Origin: Coccinella septempunctata
Taxonomy: Eukaryota > Arthropoda > Insecta > Coleoptera > Coccinellidae
Direction of reading: 5' to 3'
NCBI RefSeq assembly: GCF_907165205.1
Contig: NC_058191.1
Span: 3,164,501-3,228,500 of the forward strand
Length of the DNA stretch: 64,000 bases
How positions within the stretch are numbered: the first letter of the stretch is position 1; every line of letters begins with the position of its first letter. Of this stretch, positions 22,365 through 33,655 are shown in pieces. Under the pieces are notes generated by a model. That model did no database searches and was not told the DNA's origin. It saw only the letters and a program-made list of their open reading frames with translations. The position numbers and the translations under genes were made by a program.

Positions 22365-23866
22365 CAGGGCCGGATTAAGACCACTTGGCCGGGGCACAAG
22401 ATATTTTTTCGCCCCCCTCCCCCATATTACAATAAAGATCATTCAATAAAAAAGGAACGTCTAGAGATATTTTCATAATGAAGTTTTTTCATCGAACATA
22501 TGTAAAAAAATGGTGAATTGAAAACAACTTAGGAGTTTTCAATTCAATTTTTTTATATGAACTAGGTATCTGAGTCAAAAATTAATAGTAAACCAATGTT
22601 AAGAATGCATTAGACAGTTCAATATTCGCAAGAAAATCCTATGAAATTTAAATTTTTTTCATACAGTCGTTTTTTTGTGTTTCACGAGACTGAATTTCTG
22701 AAAACAATCGCGATTTTATTTTTTATTCGCTATAATATCGGAAAAATTATATTTTTTCTCTACTTTTCTGCATTTGAGATTACGGAATGAAAATACATAT
22801 CCTCAAAATTTCTGCAGCTCTCCTTTGAGCCTGGGTTTAAAACTGACAACTATCGGATCGCTCCGAACGACGCAGGGGTTCAGTTTGCCATACGTCCATA
22901 CGTCCACACTGACAAACCGACGACGGAAGTCATAAAATTTGGGGTTAGGATTTTCATTGACGTTTAACGAACCGTTTTTCAGTGAATATGCGCCTTAATA
23001 TGATGAAAAATTCAAGAATATCAATTTAAAAAAAAACAAAACGTTTCTCATATTTTTCAGACAGAAAAGTTGGTAGTTATGAAAAACAACATATTTTCAA
23101 AATAAATTTTCAAAATAAATTTTCAAAATAAATTTTCAAAATAAATTTTCAAAATAAATTTTCAAAATAATCCCTGAAACGAGGAGAGCGTGGAATGGAG
23201 GTCGAAATTCACTTGGGGGCATTAAAATTTTTAAAGAATTTAATCAACAGTTGAATTGAGCACTGTGTGCCTTTGTGATTGCTCCACTTGGTCTAAGCAC
23301 TCTTATTCCATTCACTTTTATCTTTGCATAATGAACACCCTTCAATGAAATATATTATGACGTAAATCGACAGTACTATTAAAAATATAAAAACAGAAAC
23401 AATAAAATAAAATCACATTCTCGGCCAATGCTTGCTGTGAATGCCGCAATCGGCATTCACAGAAGCGTCTATTTCCATCCGCAAAAATTCGTTTTAGATG
23501 CGTGCGCTTTCTATTCACCCTGTATTGCTGACTAGTCACAATATTCCCGTTTGAATAGAATTTAAATGCGCTGGAGCATAAAGTAAGTCAAGTGGGTGTG
23601 TTCTGTGCGCGTAAAAAAAAAAAAAAGTTCTGTGCGCTGGAGCTCGGGCATCGAAGAGGCGGTGGGGAAATAGGCAACGGTTCGTTTGGAATGTACACCG
23701 AAAGTATATGATGACTGATGACTGATGACTGATATCGATCGAAACCGTATGTTTCTATTATTTGGAATCGGTTTTCTCGATTTCAGAGATTTCCGTACTC
23801 AGATACTGTTACTAACAATGAATTCGCCCCCAATACTGAATTCGCCCTGGGGTTAATCCGGCCCTG
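22365..23866. mobile_element. non-autonomous hAT element
   Basis: The ends CAGGGCCGGATTAA and TTAATCCGGCCCTG are perfect inverted repeats of a well-known hAT type. They are flanked by gacactac (22357-22364) and gccactac (23867-23874), an 8-bp target duplication with one mismatch. About 1.5 kb long, with no transposase ORF. It contains a 13-bp minisatellite at 23093-23170. Confidence 0.9.
23093..23170 (+). repeat. 13-bp tandem repeat, about six units
   Basis: The unit attttcaaaataa is repeated almost perfectly about six times inside the hAT element. Nearby, atgactg is repeated three times at about 23709-23731. Confidence 0.9.
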
Positions 23867-24596
23867 GCCACTACTGTATAACATATATATTCATGATATA
23901 CCGAAAAATCCAAGAATTATGTTACCTCTATATATTGACACTGGAATAGCAACTCGAAATTGCCAGAAGTCTTAGAACGGATTTTTTGAGAAGCGGTGGA
24001 CGAAACAAATGACTGGTGCATAAAGTAGAAAATCAAGCGTAATGGGCAAAAGGCCCATACTACTTCAGAAGAGAAAACTGCGAAACACAACTAATTTAGT
24101 GGATGATGGAGAATAAATCTAATGGAAAAACTAAAAGAAGTATTTAGGTATCACTCTAGACAAAGGACTAATCTCGAGAAGTCATATCAAACAAGCCATT
24201 GACACAATCAGGGCAGCGATAACAGAGTAGATCGCATTAATAGAAGAACAATTCTTCGAATTGTCGTCTCCATTTTTGAAAATTTTACAAAATGCAAAGT
24301 AAAAACTTGCAATGTAATTTGGTGCAATAGATACTTGCTCTAATGCCTCGAACTGACAAACATAGAAAACCCTGACTCCTTCAAAAGCTAGGCAAATTAA
24401 TTTATTTTTCTGTTTAGAATAATGAAAGACTACTAACATATCGAAAATTTCGACGACATTATCTTTGCCCTTTCAATTTAATCAATAGAATGTGGGAAAA
24501 CTCATTTGGCACATTATATTTCCAACTTTCAATGTTTCGCGCAAGAAATTTCTTTGTGACTGCCGCATTTTGGGTATACCAAAGCCTTAAGCAGTG

Positions 24597-25940
24597 GAGT
24601 CATTCGGGGCAAATGTGCGCACTTTTGCCTTTCAAACCATACCCTGTTTCAAATATTGGAGCTATGAAAATTAAAACATATTCATAAGATAGAGCATTTT
24701 CTAACCTATAAAAAAACATCGAAAAGTGAACAAACAAAAACGTTTTTTTCTCTTACAGAAAAATTTAATAGTGAATGTCGGGGTAAGTGAACGCATTGCT
24801 TAATGAACCACACAATCAGAACAAATTACAAAATAATGTCATCAAAATTGTTACATACATATATGTATTATGGTTGGTAACTGTGTAGCCTAATATGTCT
24901 ATGTTGGTAGGATTGAGGATTGACAGAATATAACAAGATGGTTGATTATTACATGTCATAGACATAGAGACATGGACTGAGCAATGCCAGCATGAAATTG
25001 GCTATTTATTAGAAAGAGAGAAAAGCTCGTCGGGATATACCTTTCTCTTTTTTGTTCACATAGAGGTGAGTGTAGACCAATCAAAATTCTAGAAAAAGAC
25101 AACTGCATTCCCGACGTGTTTTTCTCTCTGTCACTTTTTTTGACCGTATTTCATGCATAGATATAAAGGGAAGGCACAGTCCATGTCTCTATGTCTATGT
25201 TACATGTACACATATACGCTACGCAGATTATAAAAGGAGTTTATTGAATAAATTATTTAAAATACATACACTGCATCGTAATTAGTTTATTCCGGACCCA
25301 ATACAGTTACAAGAATACTACAAAAATGATTAGTAATATCAGAGAAATGCTTTCTATTGTCAATACAGAACCGCCTTTTTACAAGCAGTGCATTAATGTC
25401 CGTGCCACCATTCCTGGTAAACACAACAATTGATACATTCCTCTGTTGGTAACTCTTCATATTTTTCTGTAAAAATAAGACAATAGTGATCGAGTTTCAA
25501 CCAAGAAAATCAACAATGTCGTTATTCCTCAATCCTCACTGAACTAATTCTCATATAATTAATCTATCCGCACACTTTCCCCAGTAATCCAAAATGTGAA
25601 TTGACGTTCTTATAGAGTTGAGCAGCTAACAGAACCTGAAAAATTTCATTACATGTTTAGAATAATATGCGCATGATCGAATAAAATATTGTTCAGCATT
25701 ATCGGACTCGGAACTTGGACCTGGCAGATTTTGCAGAGATGCTAAAAATCAATAAGAAGACTAGTGAATTTGATTTATTGCAAATAAAAGTTAACAAAAC
25801 TTCGCACGGCGCAGTTCTATGAAAAAACTAATTTGGTGATTCTGCGCCTTTGCTTCACCAAAATGAACCCTTCTTTCACACATTTCATAGTCACGGACTG
25901 CGCTCAATTACCCTCTGCGCACAGTTATCCCGAATGACTC
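24597..25940. mobile_element. TIR element, copy A, with internal insertion
   Basis: The ends are gagtcattcggggcaaatgt and the inverse acagttatcccgaatgactc. It matches copy B (50405-51303) along its length, but homology is interrupted from about 24848 to 25326 by an insertion of about 475 bp. Shared landmarks are agcattttctaa, gagaaatgctt and tatcggactcggaacttgga. No transposase gene is present. It ends 68 bp before the start codon of the polymerase gene at 26008. Confidence 0.85.
24957..25199. mobile_element. 243-bp MITE with 8-bp target duplication (hAT-like)
   Basis: The 23-bp ends are perfect inverted repeats beginning catagacatagagacatg. The flanks are an identical 8-bp duplication ttacatgt (24949-24956 and 25200-25207). 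An 8-bp duplication is typical of hAT transposases. The ends are related to those of the element at 35253-35862. Confidence 0.9.
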
Positions 25941-26007
25941 TAAGCTTCGGAAATGCCTGAATATTGAAAATGTTAACGAGGAAATTTTTTGTTTCAGTTG
26001 TGCCAAA

Positions 26008-29000
26008 ATGTTCAACATAAAGAAATGTCTTGAACAAATAAAGTCCCTAGTGGATTCATACTTAGAAACCAAGGATAATAAATATTTCAAACGTGGATTG
26101 AAGGAATGTTCCTCTGCTTCGCGACGGATCAAGAAGCGGTTGAAATGCTGCAGGACAGTGGGAAATAAGCAGAAACTGATGAATAATTTGAACCAAGTGA
26201 TAAGTTATCGATCACAATTCAAGTCATTACAACGACAAGGTGCTGGTATTAAAGATCGAAAGGAAACCGCTCGTGATAGAGTACATTGGGATGATTCAAA
26301 ATCAGCATTCAAGTCAAGAATCCGAACTGGAGTCATCAGCAACCTGAAACATAAAGAACCTAAAGACTTTCTAGTGGACTGTGGGGCAATCTTCCGCCGG
26401 AAAATTCTGTATGAATTGAAAAAGGATGAAGCTGTCAAGGTCAATGTGGTGTTTTGTGGAGATTTCGAATTAAGGACAGCCGATAAGATTCGAACCGACT
26501 CTAAATACTTCACAACGCCGAACGCTGCTATATACCGAGATACAAACCTGACTGAATGGTTCAATTACAATATTTCGATACCTGTCTTGAAAGACGTTGA
26601 AGAATTTCAAGAAAAGGATAGTGGATGGGCTTTGAAGCAAATAATTAATCTGAGTGTTAACATAAATAAGTTCACTCCTCAACTTGGATCTTCATATATA
26701 GAACTCCCTGCTCAAATCAGAAACAAAGGAGCATGTATAAATATTAAAAATAAAGATGAAGCTTGTTTCGCATGGGCTGTTACATCTGCTTTGTATCCCG
26801 TTGACAAGAAACCTGAACGTGTATCCAAATATCCCCATTACTCCAAGGTTCTGAAATTAAAAGGAATACAGTTTCCAATGACTATGAAACAGATACCCAA
26901 CTTTGAGAAACAGAATAATATATCTATCAACGTATATATTTTGAAGAAAACGGGCGAGAACTTCATCACACTACCTACCCGCCTAACTAAGAACAAAATG
27001 GAGAAACATGTGAATTTATTATGGATTCAAGATCAATATACAGATAATGATACTCCTGTTCGATTACATTATGTGTGGATCAAAAATCTCTCTCGACTTT
27101 TATCAAGTCAGTTGAGTAAGGAAAAACGACAAATATTTGTATGTGATAGATGCCTACATTATTTTCGATCAAAGGAAAAACTTGAGAAACATTCGGAGGA
27201 TTGTGCGAAAATCAATAAAACAGCTATTAAAATGCCTTCAACAGAAAGAAATATTCTACAATTCAATAATTATCAGAATAAGGAGAATGTTCCGTTTGTC
27301 ATTTATGCAGATCTTGAAAGCATACTGAAACCAACTAGTAACGGAAATAGATATCAAGAACATGAAGCTGCGGCTGTTGGATACTATGTTAAATGTTCAT
27401 ATGATGATGAGCTGAGTTTCTACCGTTCCTTTAGAGGCCCAAATTGCATGAAGTGGTTTGCTGATGAACTGAATCAGTTTGCCGAAGATGTTGAAACAGT
27501 ATTTCTTTGCCCTTATGATATCGATATGACTCCGCCGCAGAATATCGAATTCAAGAAAGCGACTCACTGTCATATTTGTGGAAAAAATTTCAATTTCGAA
27601 GTAAAGGTGCGAGATCATAATCATCTTATAGCAGTAAACAATTATCGTGGAGCAGCTCACAAGGGATGTAATGTCAACTATAAAGATCGACACACGATTC
27701 CTGTAGTATTCCACAACCTGAGTGGATATGACGCTAATTTTGTTATAGAAGATATCGCCGTAAGAATGAAAGGGAAAATTGACTTGTTGCCCATAACGAA
27801 AGAAAAATACATTAGTTTCACTAAATATTCTTATGAATATTCCATTAATTTTCGATTCATTGATAGCTTTCGATTTATGGCGTCATCACTGGATCAGTTA
27901 GCTTCATATTTAGTAGAGTTTCCCAACCTGACATCACAATTTCCTGAAAAGTCTAAAGAACATATCAGTCTTCTCACAAAGAAAGGGATATTGCCATATG
28001 ATTACATCGACTCTAGTAATCGTTTCGATGAAACTTCTTTACCACCAATTGAAGATTTCTACAATGAATTGGAGAATAAGCCATGTCCCCGAGAAAAATA
28101 TATCAGAGCTCAGCTTGTGTGGGAAAAGTTTCAGTGTCGTACTTTGGGTGAATATTCAGATATTTATATGAAAACTGACATTTTACTGTTGGCTGATGTG
28201 TTTGAACAATTTCGTACAAGCTGTCATAAAACTTATGGATTGGATCCTGCAAATTACTTCACGTTACCAGGATATACATGGGATGCAATGTTGAAATATA
28301 CAAAACAGGCATTGAAACTTCTCACAGATATTGATATGTATATGTTTGTTGAACGAGGAATTCGTGGTGGCCTGAGTCAAGTTTGTGGCAAACGAAGGGC
28401 TCATGCAAACAATAAGTACATCCCCAACTATGATCCGTCTAAACCTGAGAATTACCTGATGTACTTCGATATCAATAACCAGTACGGCTGGGCGATGTCA
28501 CAATATTTACCATACGACGGTTTTGAATGGGTCGATTCTAATATAGATGTCGCGCAGATAGCAGATGATGCTCCCGAAGGATATATTTTAGAAGTGGATC
28601 TTGAGTACCCTAAAGAGTTACATGATATACATAAAGATCTTCCGTTCTGTCCTCAACATAACAATTCTAAAACTCGAACTCCTTGTAATGCTTCTGAACT
28701 GAATGCTAAACTCATGGCTACTTTGGATCCGAAAGTGAAATACGTTATTCATTATCGAAATTTAAAACAGGCTCTGAGAAATGGATTGATTCTAACTAAA
28801 ATACATCGAGTACTGAAATTTAAGCAGTCTGCATGGCTCAAGTCCTATGTTGACCTGAATACGAACCTACGGAAGAATGCTAAGAATGAATTTGAAAAAA
28901 ATCTTTTCAAACTAATGAATAACGCAGTTTTCGGTAAGTTTTTTCTTCTCGAAATCTATTCAGTGCACTACATAGCATTTTTCGTTACAGGGAAGACCAT

Positions 29001-29859
29001 GGAGAATGTCAGGAATAGGGTGGATGTACATCTTCTGACGAAATGGGAAGGACGCTATGGAACTGAAGCATACATCTCCAAACCAGAGTTCAAGAACCGT
29101 GTAATTTTCAATGAGAACTTGGTCGCTGTTGAGCTTCAAAGACAAGAAATATGTTTGAATAAACCGATCTATGTGGGGATGAGCATCTTAGACATAGCAA
29201 AAACTACTATATATGATTTCCATTATAACTACATGAAAGAAGTTTTCGGTGCTGACTGTATTGCCTTATATACCGATACTGATTCAGTGATTTACGAGGT
29301 ATTTGCGGATCCTTACGAGGTAATGAAGAGAGATTGTCACGAATACTTTGATACCTCCGACTACCCTATAGATAATCAGTATGGAATTCCGCAAGTGAAC
29401 AAAAAAGTTTTGGGAATGATGAAAGACGAAAACAATGGCGTGCCAATGACAGATTATGTGGGTCTTAGATCTAAATTATACACCATCAAAAATTCAACAA
29501 CTCATGATGAGCTGGATGCTAAAATACATCAATGGAAGAAGGAGGAGTATAATCCTGAAGAAATTGAATCTATGATCCGAAATTACGGTACCATGAAGAA
29601 GGCAAAGGGAATTAAAAAATCAGTTGTTAAGAATAAAATATGTTTCGAGGATTATATAGATTGTTTAGAAACAAAGGAGAAAAAGATTATTACACAAAAT
29701 TTAATAAAGGCCAAGGAACATCGTGTGTATTCGTTGACACAGCAGAAAATAGCCTTGAGCTCAGAAGATGATAAACGATGTTTAGTACGTGGATCATTCG
29801 ACACTCTACCTTGGGGGCATTATTCGCTCATTGATACTCAGAAGCAAGCAGTGGCGTAG
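26008..29859 (+). CDS. protein-primed-type family B DNA polymerase (Polinton/Maverick-like)
   Basis: An open frame of 1283 residues. The N-terminal half has a domain common in arthropod Polinton-like polymerases (near residues 195-310, with NKGACINIKNKDEA) and a Cys2His2-like finger CDRCLHYFRSKEKLEKH (around 375-395). The exonuclease motifs follow: FVIYADLES (Exo I), NLSGYDANF (Exo II) and YMKTDILLLADVFE (Exo III), with a Cys/His insert CHICGKNF...DHNH between the first two. Polymerase motifs are MYFDINNQYGWAMS (A), LMNNAVFGK (B) and YTDTDSVIYE (C). All catalytic acids are present. A 57-nt intron seems to be retained in the frame at 28934-28990. A hAT insertion at 29849 alters only the last few codons. 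ttttttgtttcag before the ATG suggests an upstream non-coding or lost exon. No capsid, integrase, protease or packaging ATPase gene is nearby. Confidence 0.85.
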   Translation: MFNIKKCLEQIKSLVDSYLETKDNKYFKRGLKECSSASRRIKKRLKCCRTVGNKQKLMNNLNQVISYRSQFKSLQRQGAGIKDRKETARDRVHWDDSKSAFKSRIRTGVISNLKHKEPKDFLVDCGAIFRRKILYELKKDEAVKVNVVFCGDFELRTADKIRTDSKYFTTPNAAIYRDTNLTEWFNYNISIPVLKDVEEFQEKDSGWALKQIINLSVNINKFTPQLGSSYIELPAQIRNKGACINIKNKDEACFAWAVTSALYPVDKKPERVSKYPHYSKVLKLKGIQFPMTMKQIPNFEKQNNISINVYILKKTGENFITLPTRLTKNKMEKHVNLLWIQDQYTDNDTPVRLHYVWIKNLSRLLSSQLSKEKRQIFVCDRCLHYFRSKEKLEKHSEDCAKINKTAIKMPSTERNILQFNNYQNKENVPFVIYADLESILKPTSNGNRYQEHEAAAVGYYVKCSYDDELSFYRSFRGPNCMKWFADELNQFAEDVETVFLCPYDIDMTPPQNIEFKKATHCHICGKNFNFEVKVRDHNHLIAVNNYRGAAHKGCNVNYKDRHTIPVVFHNLSGYDANFVIEDIAVRMKGKIDLLPITKEKYISFTKYSYEYSINFRFIDSFRFMASSLDQLASYLVEFPNLTSQFPEKSKEHISLLTKKGILPYDYIDSSNRFDETSLPPIEDFYNELENKPCPREKYIRAQLVWEKFQCRTLGEYSDIYMKTDILLLADVFEQFRTSCHKTYGLDPANYFTLPGYTWDAMLKYTKQALKLLTDIDMYMFVERGIRGGLSQVCGKRRAHANNKYIPNYDPSKPENYLMYFDINNQYGWAMSQYLPYDGFEWVDSNIDVAQIADDAPEGYILEVDLEYPKELHDIHKDLPFCPQHNNSKTRTPCNASELNAKLMATLDPKVKYVIHYRNLKQALRNGLILTKIHRVLKFKQSAWLKSYVDLNTNLRKNAKNEFEKNLFKLMNNAVFGKFFLLEIYSVHYIAFFVTGKTMENVRNRVDVHLLTKWEGRYGTEAYISKPEFKNRVIFNENLVAVELQRQEICLNKPIYVGMSILDIAKTTIYDFHYNYMKEVFGADCIALYTDTDSVIYEVFADPYEVMKRDCHEYFDTSDYPIDNQYGIPQVNKKVLGMMKDENNGVPMTDYVGLRSKLYTIKNSTTHDELDAKIHQWKKEEYNPEEIESMIRNYGTMKKAKGIKKSVVKNKICFEDYIDCLETKEKKIITQNLIKAKEHRVYSLTQQKIALSSEDDKRCLVRGSFDTLPWGHYSLIDTQKQAVA
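28934..28990 (+). other. stop-free 57-nt intron inside the polymerase frame
   Basis: gtaagttttttc at the left and cgttacag at the right are strong splice sites in the middle of motif B, where family members have an unbroken block. The segment is 57 nt (a multiple of three) and has no in-frame stop, so the genomic frame stays open through it. Its hydrophobic translation (EIYSVHYIAFFV) is unlike the protein around it. Confidence 0.8.
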
Positions 29860-30059
29860 CTTGCCTTAGAGGGGGCCCTGTATCAAAATGTGTTGAGGGG
29901 CCCTAAGGAAGGGTGAAGTAAAAATAAAAGTAGCAAAAAATGTTCGATATTTATCTAAATGATTTTATGTATAACTGAAAGTTCTAACTCATACTTGGTG
30001 CTGGGAGCGAAATAATATAATAATATGCAAACAATACAAAATATTAAAGATACACTTTT

Positions 30060-31078
30060 CTAGCCTGACGATCTCAAGATTTTCAGGCGCATTTGCTCAC
30101 GGGGGGATTCTGTTGGTTTTCAGGAAGACCTTGATCGGTTTTCCAGGTTTTGCTCTGGTAGATACTTTACTTTGAACATAGAAAAATGTAACCATATCAG
30201 CTTCACGAAAAATACGAATCCTATAGATCATCCACTCTCTATTGAAGGAAGAGCGATTGGCAAAGTGACCAGGGTCAGGGATCCCGGCGTAGTATTGGAT
30301 GCGCATGTGGAGCAGATTGTCGCAAGGGCTTTCAGAATGCTTGGATTCATCTTAAGGGTGACAGAGCAGTTCCAAATGTGACTGCTTTGAGGACCCTTTA
30401 TTTCAGTTTAGCGGAGCACTCTGGAATATGCAACGCCGATCTGGTCACCTTCTTATTATAAATATGTTGATAGAGTGGAGAGTGTACAAAGAAAATTCAT
30501 AAAGAATCTTAACTATAGGTGCCGTCATCCGTGTCAACTAGATTATGAAGCCAGCTTAGTGCTGCTTAAGATGTCGACCCTGGAGCGGAGGAGAATGGTC
30601 TCTGATGGAATTTTTCTTCATCGAATTTTGAGTAAAAATTTCAATTTTCCACTTATTAATTTTATAACATTCAATATTCCGAGCGTCAACACCCGACAGA
30701 GGACGCTTTTCTCCGTTCCTAAGGCTCGCACCTCATTGTTTTACAACTCTGTTTTTTTGGGGATGATGCGCTTTTATAATACATATTTGGGTAAAATTGA
30801 CATATTTGATGTATCGATGGCTAGTTTTAGGAGGAGTATTAACTCTTGTTTGTTCCGCATCCCGTAAGATGGGATTTTCTGTGCTTTTCTAACTGTTGAA
30901 TTTCATTTTTTTGTTCGGATCAGATGTTGGGGATCTTTAAAATTGGAGCTGCTTGTATACCTATATATTGTTTTCTCATTTTCTTCTTGTAAAATTCTTG
31001 TTTTTATTCTGTGAACCCTTGTAAGTGGGATATTTTCCTGTAAGGGTCCCTATTTATAAATAAATAAATAAATAAATA
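30060..31078 (+). pseudogene. LINE fragment (end of reverse transcriptase) nested in the hAT element
   Basis: Frames give LNIEKCNHISFTK, then a VTRVRDPGVVLDAHVEQIVARA block (thumb region of Jockey/CR1-like proteins), and after a frameshift VESVQRKFIKNLNYR, RQRTLFSVPKARTSLFYNS and DIFDVSMASFRRSIN. It lacks the catalytic YADD region. It ends in an aaataaataaataaat tail at about 31058-31078. Confidence 0.75.
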
Positions 31079-31084
31079 GCCTTT

Positions 31085-31278
31085 ATTTCAGCAAATATAT
31101 TTATTAAATCAGCCATAACTGATGACCATTTCAGTTTTTTAAGTTGCTTCCCTTCTATTGACAATAACGACATTTCTGATAGCCGTTCCTGTCCCATAGA
31201 AGTCCTCAGATAATTTTTTATGAGTTTTAATTTTGAAAAACTCCTTTCAGCCGTTGCAGTTGTAACCGGAAGGGTCAA
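31085..31278 (-). pseudogene. hAT transposase C-terminal dimerisation domain
   Basis: The minus strand reads LPVTTATAERSFSKLKLIKN, then YLRTSMGQERLSEMSLLSIE. This is the conserved end of hAT transposases (the TATAERSFS...LKNYLR...RL..L..L.IE pattern). The rest of the transposase is not recognisable upstream; only weak remnants lie at 31280-31530. Confidence 0.85.
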
Positions 31279-32389
31279 AAATAAAAGGCAGGCAGTAATA
31301 ACGTCCGGTAAACTGGATGCAAGGCTATTGAATTTTAAGTATCAGGACTAATTCTGAAAGTTCTTTAATGGCGCGAATTTTCTGAATTTCAGATTTTAAG
31401 CATATTTTCAGAGCAATTAGTTGTTCAGATAAATCAACTGAAATATCCATACTGTATTTAGCAGACAGTTTTCCTCCTAACGTATTGGGGTAATCTCTTT
31501 TTCTTTCATTTCATTTTTTTCACAAATCAAACTTATTAACTAATCACACAAGCGAGATTTCACTACAACAACTATAAATCTCGTGAACCAGTTGAAATAA
31601 AACACGTATACGACGTATACGTTGTCATTCCCTTAATTGGGGGAATCCCGGAGTTGGCTAGTCCAAATTCAAAATTACAGTGACTCTAACGTTAGAGTCA
31701 CTGTATGCAAAATAACTACACACCACCATCTGGTGGATAAATATCGCCCTATCCCCTAAGAATACAAAAATCGAAAAGAAGTAAACTGTCGTGGCAATTT
31801 GAGCGCCAGCTCAACTGGAAAAAAGATTTTTTTTTATTTTCGTATCTATCTGAATGATCAATTCGGTGTAATGAACGGGATTTTGAAATGAATGGTTGTC
31901 TTAGCAGTTATTCTCAAAAATGCTATTGTAAAACCTGTAAAAGGTTTTGGATAACATTTTTAGGAATTTTTTGCTTACAGACATTCGGGGGCCCCTAAAG
32001 CCTGGGGGCCGCGTATCACTGATACCGCCAATACCGCGGTAGCTACGCCTTTGGAAGCAAGAATGAAGAACCGGAAGAACCTCGAAAAAATATTTCAAAA
32101 TTATAAGCATTATTGATAAAGTAATATAAATTTACCACATCGTTTTTATAGAAATATTATTTGTATAAAGAAAACCTCTCTGATTATCAATGAAGTTTTC
32201 TTATTATGGTGTTTTGTGTTTATCCCACTAAGTTTCAATATAATTGGGGAGGTATTTTTGAAAACTGAGGAAAAAAGAAGGTACCTATAACCAACAGCCG
32301 GATTTGGCACATTAACGAACTTTACTGGTACATTCAGAGCCTGAACCTACTCTTTGAACTTCAAGTCTCTAACCCTTGAATATCAGGTG

Positions 32390-32572
32390 CCCGATTCTCG
32401 AATTTTTGTAGGAATGCCATTCCATAGATAAAAAAAGTGACATATCTTATGGAACTTTCAGATTCTGTATTCTCGAAATATAAAGAACGGAAAGAGATTC
32501 CTTCACAGTTCAGAGAAACTGCTCTCAATGCTATTTGCCATAGGAACATGTTCCTTTAGGATGTAATTCCTA
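32390..32572. mobile_element. small MITE related to the ends of the 34153-38741 element
   Basis: It begins gcccgattctcgaat and ends attcctaca, the same ends as the larger element (gggcccgattctcgaatgtg), with matching internal blocks (ttctgtattctcgaa, ggaactttcagattc). About 180 bp, probably slightly truncated at the right. Confidence 0.65.
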
Positions 32573-32829
32573 CAGTATGGAGAGTAGAGCGAAGGAAAAC
32601 AATCACCGTACTAAAAAAATGGAACCAAAAATGGGGAAAATAAGCGTGTCGCTGCGATCGCTTGAACTAAATTGTTAATTTATGCAATTGGGAATTCTAA
32701 CATCATTTTGAAACGAAACTTAGTTTAGTTGTTCCTTAAGAAGTTTCGCATGGATCGAACGGATAAAACTCCCAGGAAAATAGGAAATCACTGAATTTAA
32801 GAAGTACTTGGTACATAACTAATAATAAT

Positions 32830-33140
32830 TATATCCTTTATTGGTCTTTTTGACATTACAAAAAGAATGTTCAGGACAAGTCAGCCTAAAATAAAGTAAG
32901 TAAGACTAAAATAAAGTAGTAAACGAAAATTCAACCTAACAAATCGACAATAAATGTGAAATAGGTATCTACTCATAACAATCATTTCACAATGTTATGC
33001 GAAATGACTGTCTACTAAATATTCATCTATACTATAATAAGATGTTTCGATTGGAATACGTTTTATGGTTTTATTAAATTCAACCTCATTTAATCTCTTA
33101 ATGTGACCAGGCAAGTTATTGAAAATGGGGAAAGTTAAAA
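32830..33140 (-). mobile_element. 3' end of a CR1-like LINE
   Basis: The minus strand reads FNNLPGHIKRLNEVEFNKTI, then SYYSIDEYLVD before a stop. It is colinear with KLYNKLPQNVRNLSKNKF...IYTLDEFLN at the end of the CR1-like LINE at 45.4-45.7 kb, so it is a diverged relative cut off just inside ORF2. Confidence 0.7.
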
Positions 33141-33655
33141 TTTTGTTGTCCTAGGTCGAGGCCAACACAAAGTTTCACAATTTCTCGTGCAATAATTGTG
33201 ATAGCTCGACAGTGATGCAAACCTTTCGAGATTTCGTCTCACAACACAACAGACATTTGTATATATAAATAGAAGGGACCGTCAAAATGTGATGTTTGAT
33301 GAAAAGCGGTCTACGAGAGGAAAGTGGCTGATTTTGAAAATAATTTTTTTTTGCCAAAAAAACCCTGTTTACGTCAATAGAAGCACCCTACAATAAGATG
33401 TTGAATTGCAAATGACTGTAGACTAAACTACACATCTAGAATGGACTTCAGAGGTATGCACGTTTTTAATTTATTTATAGCATAATACGAATTTGCTCAA
33501 CACATCTATGTGCTCACACCATCTAAAAGTACAATCATGTTTATTGCATGATATATGTACATACATAAGTACATAAAATAATAATAATAATGGCTTTATC
33601 TTCATGATCATATACATATAATTCACCGAGGAAACGAGTCAACAAGTCAACTAAG
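33141..33655. other. intron or 5' untranslated part of the following LINE
   Basis: No gene. Part of it presumably is the 5' UTR of the CR1-like LINE whose ORF1 starts at 33656, but the boundary is not visible. Confidence 0.45.

Larger units (their letters stand above)
22030..24235 (+). pseudogene. decayed Jockey-type LINE fragment split by a hAT element
   Basis: 22030-22364 and 23867-24235 are continuous in the same LINE family as the intact frame at 35893-38307: IPAEQFGFRRDHSTEQQL-, LLDVAR- and VLQGSVLG-like blocks before the break, and YNIYIHDIPK- and LDKGL-like blocks after it. Multiple stops and frameshifts (for example in the region of the polymerase active site) make it non-functional. 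The interruption is the hAT element at 22365-23866. Confidence 0.85.
29849..32053. mobile_element. hAT transposon, decayed, with nested LINE
   Basis: The ends cagtggcgtagct and agctacgcctttg are inverted repeats (two mismatches), flanked by an exact 8-bp duplication gaagcaag (29841-29848, 32054-32061). The minus strand holds the C-terminal dimerisation domain of the transposase. The left part is interrupted by a LINE fragment (about 30060-31078). It inserted at the very end of the DNA polymerase gene; the sequence after the right duplication supplies a stop within two codons, so the original polymerase stop was probably there. Confidence 0.9.

Noticed and set aside
24957..25199. Hairpin-forming sequence as a microRNA precursor
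   Set aside because: Perfect terminal repeats and an 8-bp target duplication identify it as a MITE.
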